Positions 56,425-64,000 of a stretch of DNA of 64,000 nucleotides are shown here, one piece after another; the stretch's first letter is position 1; each line of letters opens with the position of its first letter. This DNA is from Deroplatys truncata (lineage: Eukaryota; Arthropoda; Insecta; Mantodea; Mantidae), in the NCBI GenBank assembly GCA_030765065.1, contig CM060990.1, positions 4,768,001-4,832,000 on the forward strand, in the 5' to 3' direction. Position numbers and translations under genes: made by a program. The notes under the pieces are model-generated. The model was not told the origin of the DNA. It worked only from the letters and a program-made list of their open reading frames with translations, and made no database searches.

Positions 56425-57138
56425 GTCGTTTTTTAAGTAAGAACCCATTGTGTATAGTGTTCGCGCAGGGTATCAGGTAACGCCGATTCAAGGTCAACTA
56501 CTCTCGTCCGGTCCCCCACTACTCTGCCAGTACGTTTCAACTCTGTCTATGTTGGTTGTTTAATTGTGCTGCATTATTTGTTCCCATGTCACTTAATAAT
56601 CTCGTCGACTGTTAGGTGCGTTCCGTCATTCGCTTTTTAAACGCAGAAAAGGTCCGTCCTGCTGACATTTATCGACGCATTGTTGCAGTGTATGGGGAAA
56701 GTGTGATGAATGTTGGAAATGTGCGTAAGTGGTGCAGACTGTTCCATGAAGGAAGGAGGATGAGGATCGATCTGGACGACCTACTGTCAGCAGTGAAGAG
56801 TTGACACAAAAGTTGAAGAGAAGATTCGTGAAAACAGGCACTTCACTGGTGATGAGCTTCATCAACATTTCCCTCGAGTTTCAAGGTCAGTAATTTTGAA
56901 TTTGTTACTGACGAACTTCAATACAAAAAATGTGTGCAGGATGGACTGGCGGCAAAGTTCTGTGATGATTGTAACCAAGAGCTGGTGCCATGACTGAACA
57001 AGCGTTTAGACATTAATTTCTACATTATGTAGCAAAATATAACAATGTTCACATTTTCGTTTCCTATAAATGTTATGTTCATAACTATAATATTTCGTGT
57101 TTTATTAAAAAACTGCTCTTACTTAAAAACGACCCTCG
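56425..57138 (+). mobile_element. Internally deleted mariner element
   Basis: Terminal inverted repeats: GTCGTTTTTTAAGTAAGAAC at 56425-56444 and its counterpart CTCTTACTTAAAAACGAC at about 57116-57133, followed by CCTCG and a TA at 57139-57140 as expected for the target. In between, plus strand 56616-56800 encodes the N-terminal HTH part of a mariner transposase (IRFLNAEKVRPADIYRRIV, VGNVRKWCRLFHEGR), then a frame-shifted stretch with ENRHFT-like residues and a deletion of the catalytic core. Non-functional; could have been mobilised by an intact relative. Confidence 0.85.
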
Positions 57139-57140
57139 TA

Positions 57141-59677
57141 TCTGTAAGGTTATAAACCAGATAAAGTTGCGTACTGGTAGCAGAAGTATGCTCGATGTCC
57201 TGGTCGCAAGTTACTCTGTTGGTACGCAAGTGAGATGCTATTTGCTCCTGAAAGTTACCTGCTAAGTTTGTATTGTGGTACGAAAGGTACGGCAGGCAAG
57301 TAATGAGGCACATCCTCCAACACAGCGCTTAACATAAATACCTCCAAGGTCATAACGGGAAGTGAATTAAAGAAATGGGCGAGAACAATGCTTAGATGAG
57401 CCCGGAGTCCAGATAGCTTGGAGTGATCCGACATTCTTCTTCTCCTAATAATGACAAAAAGGAAAAGCTTTAACCAAACAACTCACCCCAATGATTTTAG
57501 CAATAGGGGTCTCCGTAACATGAGGCAGACACATTTATGCTTTCCAATTAGCACCGTAGTTGTTCTGTATGTTGACACGGCTCCTACTGGTTTCGGCGAA
57601 CGCAGGGCGAGAAAAATAACACGTATAACTGATTGTCTTCTAAAGGAACACATTCTAAGCAGACCTTGCCACGACGACGTTCTAGCTCACCAACTGGATT
57701 TTTCATGAAACGATCATGGTACTCGGTATTTTGTCACTGCCCACGACTCAGTTGTATTGGAGGAGGATACCTGTTGGTTGCTTCAACAGGAGAGTGGCTT
57801 CTAGTCTTATAGTCTAAAATTAGCTACGACGTAACGACCGTAGGTTTCCCCTGTGCTTATTGGTTGAACACTTAATTGTGACATATGCAGTACTAACTCT
57901 GCTTCAACATGTCTGAGGGTCTGATTTCACTATGCTTACATCTTTCACTCGGAAATATCATATGAAGCGTAGTTATGCTTGTCAGCTCAGGTAGACTGGC
58001 CATTAATCCAGAAACATTTTCTGTATTGAGAATTGATCGATATATATTCCATATGAGTATTTCTCATCCAGTTGAAAAAATACGTATGATTTTATATGAT
58101 CATATATTTGAAATATTTATATTTGTACAACATTTAAAGAATAGATAATTTTAGAATGTATGTAAATGTTTTAAGCAGTTTTAGTCATGACCAGGCTATA
58201 TCAAGAGCGAATGCTGAGAAATGTCTTATCAGTTCCAATGTAACTTCCATCAAAATATGTTTAAACAATGGTAAATATTGTTCTGAAAATTCCATGTTTT
58301 AAGGTCAACTGGCAATCTGAAGGTAGTTGGACGAAATGAAAGAATATTAAAAATGACGAATGATAAATAGCTATGTTTCCTGATCCGTAATAATTATAAA
58401 TAGTAGTGAGCTTGATTAACAACGAGAAATGTTATGGCTTTGCGGCTACTTCAAATTACAAATGACACTCCGTTATTATTTCCATTTCCATTTAACACCC
58501 ACCGAAAGGTTTTTTGATATCAGCTGTTTTCGTGAAAGCTTTCAAAGAATAATAGCTGCAAAATGAACGTCCGCAGAAGCGACATTTCCAAACTCTATAT
58601 CGCAATAGACCAATACTGCTTAATCAACCTGACGCTTCCGTAATTTTCGCAGCAAGATTAAAAAGTCCCACCGAGTGATTAATGCTTGCAATACATGACG
58701 TATGGGATATTCCATATTAGCTAAAGAATGAAGTGGAATGTATCTCTGCACTAAATGTGGTTTGTTTCTCGGCTTTTTACTTTACTTGCTTATAGAAAAG
58801 CATTTTAAGTTTAAGCTAAATCTAGATGCTCGCGACTGCAAATTGCAGGAAGCATTCCAATACCTGGAGATGAAAGAGCGTGGTTACCAAGAGATTCAGT
58901 GGAGGAAATTTATGGAAAATGGTTCGGGGCAGAAGTATACACTAAGTGCGTACAATTCACATACAAAAACAAAGAAGAAAGATGAAAAATGGACGAGAAT
59001 TGTTAGAGATTTTGCTGAACGTATTTTAGGCAGAGCTAGAAATATGTTTCGAATATTCATGCATTAGTCGTTAATACCAGATTTATGGAGACACCATAAG
59101 TGGTTCATTCTTTTAGGGACATTCGATAGTCTGTTGAGAAGGTAAAACAGAAAAAGTGAACGCTTCTATTGCTTTCCCTATAATTGACTATCATTTTGAA
59201 ACATGGCGTTTGAGCCTGGAAGGAATGTAGCAATTACTCACATGTAAACTAAAAAAAACAGCGTTTCACATGACGTTCAAGCACTGGCTTTAATGATATT
59301 TGTCAAATAGCTTCATCATTCACTCCTTAAAGGTAATAACGTTACACGTGTTGAAACAGCTCTGAGGCTAACAGCCAGTTATGGAAATGTTCTGAAAAAT
59401 AACCAATCAAATTGGATGACACTCCTATTGCTGAATCTGAAATAACTTCAATCAGGGCTGCAAAGTACTGACTGCAGTCTTTTAAAAATAATATTAGAGA
59501 TTTAAAAAATTCTCAAAGAGCTTCAGCCGGTTTTGAAGTAATTATGTTGGTAAATGTCTTAAAATGTTTTAGACAATGTAGATAATTACTAAGGGAACCA
59601 CTTAAAAACTGATTTCTTATTTTACCATGCTGGACGTCTGCCCTTTCAATACTCAAGGGCGATGATTGTATACAATT
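57141..59677. other. Unassigned intergenic DNA
   Basis: No recognised features. A 109-codon plus-strand frame at 58738-59067 (starts MYLCTKCGLF, ends RARNMFRIFMH, lysine-rich middle) is open but matches nothing I know, and I see no splice context for it. Confidence 0.4.
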
Positions 59678-59819
59678 GTCGTAGATTTACGGTACGTAAA
59701 AGAACTTCAAGCCTGATAAAGAGGCCTCTGCGCAAAATTACCAGTCTTTCACGGCCAATATAGAATGGGACGCTAAGGACCACCGCAGTTTAAGAGCGTC
59801 CATAAATGAAACTCAATTT
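59678..59819 (+). mobile_element. SINE family A, 5'-truncated
   Basis: From the TGTCGTAGATTTAC hairpin half to the tail CATAAATGAAACTCAATTT. The tRNA-like head is missing. Orientation is opposite to most other copies. Confidence 0.85.
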
Positions 59820-62800
59820 CGAGGGAGACTAAACCGAATCATATTTGCCGACCACGAAATTACAATTCAGAACCGAGATATTAGCTATTAGCAATAGGAG
59901 CACAGAATTCTCATGGCAGGTATAAATGTTAATAGTGAGATTACGAATTCCTCGAACCGATATGTCTGTTGATAGCAGTGGTAGTGTTAAATGTTAAATT
60001 TGATAATGGGAGGGGCGATATGAACTTTAACATATTCTCTGTAACTTTAACGATGGAACCATAATGCTATTATAACGCCTGAATTATTACGAATGCATCA
60101 CGTGGACACATCACTAACTACCAGAGCAATGCACGGTTATCGCTCAAAGGCAATGAGCTAGCCAACAACCATGTTCAGTGGGTAGTAACGAAAGAAACAT
60201 ACCTGTTATCTACAGTGGAGGAATCTTAGCACCTGAGAAGTTTCCAAAAATATAGGCTTTGTAGCCGATGTGAAAATGAGATGTTTCGATCAATTAGGTG
60301 GGTGGCATACTTCAGTGCTGTGCTGGCTGTGTCGGATAACGGAGTTTCCAGATGTTTAAGCGCGTTCCACTCCGGCATAGAGGTAGGTTCTGGCTTTCAC
60401 TTAGACTGTTGTTTACTGCTTGTACAGTTTATAAATTTGGAAACAAACATCATTTTGGTGTTTAGCTTTTTTGGAGCTGGTAAAGGTCTGGTTGCGTTAA
60501 ACTGCACTTAAGCCTCTTGCCTTGCCTCATCTAGCATCGCTCCTTTGGCATCGCAAACTAGTCCGCAGTCTCCTTGAGAAGTGTTTACGAAGTCTTTATT
60601 TTGCACATATACATGCACATCATACCGGAGCAAACCTTCTGCTCAGACTCTAGTTGCCTGTTCTGCTGGCGATGGTGGTCAGTACAGAAAAGTTATCATC
60701 CGTAGTAAAAATGATACAGAATAAACGCTACTGGAAGTTCAATAGTATTTTGTATCTCTTATCAGCCCCAAAGCGTCGCAAATGTAATTGGATTTCTTCG
60801 TTTTAGAAACATTTTATTCAGCACCACTTCTCTTATTTCTTTCCAATTACTCACAGAAATAACTCAGGGATCACCATAAATATGTTACTGCACTTTTGAG
60901 CCCTATTCCTCCAACCACTCTTTGTAGTTTGTGGTTGTCGAAAGGTACTTTTACATTATATAATCAGACTTTATTTCAAAATGTAAAACTGTTTTCTTGG
61001 TCACAGGCTAGCTTGAAGTAACGGTCTACAGCATCTTGGCCACCTTCATAACTGTAATGCATCTTTTAACAGACCGTATTGGGTATGGAAATCCGTAACT
61101 TGTATTCTAGGCATTGCTGTTGTCTTGATATTTTTCTGTATATTGGGTCTTTCAGATGTGCTGCTACAGATAGCTCAGCAAAATTAAGAGATTCGCAGTT
61201 AATTACTGAAAAAAAACATTCATGAATTTCAAATTTAGTTATTTGGAATCTGAAATTATCTTTCAATGTGAGTTTCGGGTACTGTCCGAGCTAGGTAAAT
61301 CTTCAACCAAGATTCAGATATTGTTCCTGTCGTCTTTAATCATAACGATTATAGATTTTGAGAGGGAAAAATAAGAATTTCCATTGATAACGGTCCAACA
61401 ATCTCCTGGATTTCTTTATAATGGGACCGTGGTAACTCTACTACTAACCCAGACCTCTGGTGACCTCTCCACAATAGGATGGACGTTGATTAATGCCAAA
61501 CCAAATGTGGAAATATGCTTTCATGACATGTTGAACCAAGCATAGTAAATTATGCGAAGGATTCGTACTGCTTATACACAAGTGAAGAGCTCTATAGGCA
61601 GTCACAAGGCATATAAAATTGCACTTGCTGCGCCTCATTTGTTCTCTTCTGCCTTTACAGGCCAACAACCAGAATGAATAGCTCGGAAAATGTGCAGAAG
61701 ATCGGTATTAATATCAATGATTCGTACTCTCTTAATTTCGCTGAGTCAAAGTACTTTGATTGGTTGTAAATTCGTCGGTTATCTTGATTCAAAGCGAAGT
61801 AGTTGTATTGCTATAGGTACAAAGCGTATTTCTTTGTCTGTTGCATTAAACGCGGTGCGGAAGCACATTTGCATGAAGAAGATGCAATAATCATTGGAGT
61901 AGCCTTGTTAATTTCTTTTCGAATCATGACAACACTTCGTTCTTTCTACCTGGATCTATAGAGGCTTCATCGGAACCAAATGCTGCTAGCTGCGATATAC
62001 CAGTATTATTTTCAACTAAAAATTGAAGTACAGCCCTTCCAATCCGATATCTGTCAAGGACAGGAAACATGTCCAATGTACTTTGAACGTGGTTGGTCCA
62101 ATAAATAATTTTCTTCTTTTAGCGAAATAATCGAACACACATTTTTCCTCTGTTGGTGCTGTCTTTATCTCTTTTACCAACAAAATATACCGTTAAAATG
62201 CTCCTTTAACCAGGTTTTCCTCTTTATGAATCACATCGCCTGACTATCTGCTTTAGGACCTAGCTGTTTCAATTATAAATTTTCTGTTCTCAGAGCATCA
62301 CTCCCAGAATTTGAGTTAAACTTGTGCCGTTTGAGCCTGATGTCTGCTGAAGGTAACTTTGGTAGAGATTAGTCTCAACGACAGCAAACTTTGATTACAA
62401 TTTTTAATCTGTTTTGCTTGTATGTAACTCCAAAACAGAACATCAGAGCTTGCAACTGAGGTTCGTTTTTCATTTTCTCGAAGTTCAAGTTGATTTGTTC
62501 ACACCGATGATTTAAAGAACACTAACTAGTGAGGTGAGTTTAACTCTTACGGCCCCTTAAGTAAGAAGATACCGCGTTGCTTTCGACTAGCTCATGCAGT
62601 TCTTGATCCTGCACGAACCCTCGTCTTTATAACTGGTGCATATGTCAAGAAATTTTCGGCATGCTTTTTCGTTGTTCAGGGTGAAGGTGCTGGAGCAGAG
62701 ATCTATGTTCTGGGTTTTGGATCATCTCGGGTCAGAGGTGCGTGGAAATGCTTGTTTTCTTGTAGGAAGCAAAGGTAAAATGAATTACAATCCACGTCAT

Positions 62801-64000
62801 ATACATTTATTGCCATCAAAGAACTTAACATGACGTTGTCTGAGGGAAATTTTGCCCGGGAGACGTTTTAATCAAACAGTTGATTAGCCAGATGGACGAT
62901 TATGGACTTCTGCCCTGCATAGCATAACTTACACACTCCGCCCTCTTTGTTTTTGGATTAGCTGCAAGAGGACAGTCTTAATCTTCGTAGCTTCGTTTTT
63001 ATTACTGGATGCCACGGCTACTCCTTACACAGCTTCCTAAAAAGACTTTATAGATACACACTGCTAAATTATGACTCAAAACTTCCCTCGACTGACCTAT
63101 ACATATATTAGCAAGTTTTGGTGACCTCCGTGAAACTGCCTCACTCGGATTACATTTTATGACTGATATATTCCGTAAGCTTTATAGCTGATTTATATAA
63201 TTGTTTTATTCACACTTCCCTCTGTATTACATTAAAAGGGTTAGGAGAAGACTAAGGTCATGAGGATTGACTGTCATGCAAGAGAATTAGCTTGTGTTAA
63301 ATTCTGCTGAACTATCTAATGATCATGCTATAAAAGATGAACTTAGCAAAACTAGGTCTCCTATTACGGAGGCTAAACAATGACAATACGTATCACACTT
63401 AGTTATTTGGTTTAAAAGCAAAGCAGTCCGGTCTTTGATCAAAAGCAAACCATCTCTATTAGCTTTTGTGAAGAATATATTTCGCTTAGTGAGTTTTAAG
63501 ATTTATTTTACGTAGCTTGCTGATGTAATTCATAACAATATTTATAATTTCAGTACTACGTCACATGGTACTTTAAATAATTTCCCTAAACCTAGTATTA
63601 GTTTTGTTTTGAGATATATAGCTTACCCTTTCTTTTAACTGTGTAGCTAAGATGAAATTTTCAAACGACATAGATTTTTGCGATATGTTTGCAGTTTTCT
63701 GAAAAATGTAATCCAACTGATTTTATATCCCAAGACTGCTTGCTTTAATGATTGGTTCATTATTTGGTTTCTTTCCTGACTGTTTGAAATTTGCAAAGGT
63801 AGTTCCCCATGTAGCGTAAAATCAGAACCAAGCAATTATACACTAAGCTTTATTCTGACCATTTTTGCTGAATTGTTTAAATCATTTTTGAAATAATGTT
63901 ATGGTATACTATATTATTCTTATGCTAGTACATCTATTACACATTTTCTGTTTCATGACAATTATTAACAATAGGCTCATCGCTTGTCTCACTTCCTTCT
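59820..64000. other. Unassigned intergenic DNA to the window end
   Basis: Only short frames without motifs. No SINE, tandem array or transposase recognised. The stretch 60250-62850 is somewhat less AT-rich and could hide an old element, but I cannot support one. Confidence 0.4.

Noticed and set aside
58738-59067. 109-codon frame as a host gene
   Set aside because: No recognised motif, no splice or promoter context, and surrounding sequence looks non-coding; noted only in the gap entry.

Overview
The window looks like repeat-rich chromosomal DNA from an arthropod, most likely an insect. I recognised no complete host gene. The evidence is the set of mobile elements: an L1/Tx1-like LINE, a Jockey-clade LINE, piggyBac and mariner relics, a Polinton/Maverick-type protein-primed DNA polymerase B relic, a solo-acting LTR element and many tRNA-derived SINEs. 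Clade and family names rest on motif recognition and memory, not on searches.

Layout. 1-1107 is the 3' end of a decayed L1/Tx1-like LINE (+). 3524-3796 is a SINE and about 3866-5545 a decayed piggyBac transposase (+). About 6130-10850 is a nearly intact two-ORF L1/Tx1-like LINE (-) whose ORF2 carries one in-frame stop. 10851-14518 is unassigned.

14519-41801 is the striking part: a nested, imperfect palindrome of about 27.3 kb centred near 32.9 kb. Its outer ends read AG...CT and carry subterminal tandem repeats (exactly 70 bp period on the right). The outer arms pair in blocks (14519-14960, 19158-20640 and 26985-28735 on the left; 41391-41801, 39940-41330 and 37280-39110 on the right). The left arm has acquired two insertions that the right arm lacks: a rearranged polB pseudogene (about 14961-19157) and a 4.16 kb LTR element without recognisable genes (21584-25746). 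An inner palindrome (30001-32362 against 33448-35776) encloses a 105-bp minisatellite.

Both outer arms carry the same promoter plus a 7-nt coding first exon (ATGTCTG) with a strong splice donor. Each is followed, on its own unique side of the palindrome, by a different second exon that is in phase with it: a short protein with a VFLPTRY-type signature on the left and a Ser/Thr/Pro-rich protein with a basic C-terminus on the right. Two convergent spliced genes sharing one duplicated start cassette is the best candidate here for an undescribed system. It is unproven and I could not assign it to a transposon superfamily.

41802-64000 holds more SINE copies, a mariner-like transposase scrap, a Jockey LINE (-) whose 5' end abuts the left inverted repeat of a mariner relic (+), and long stretches with nothing recognisable.
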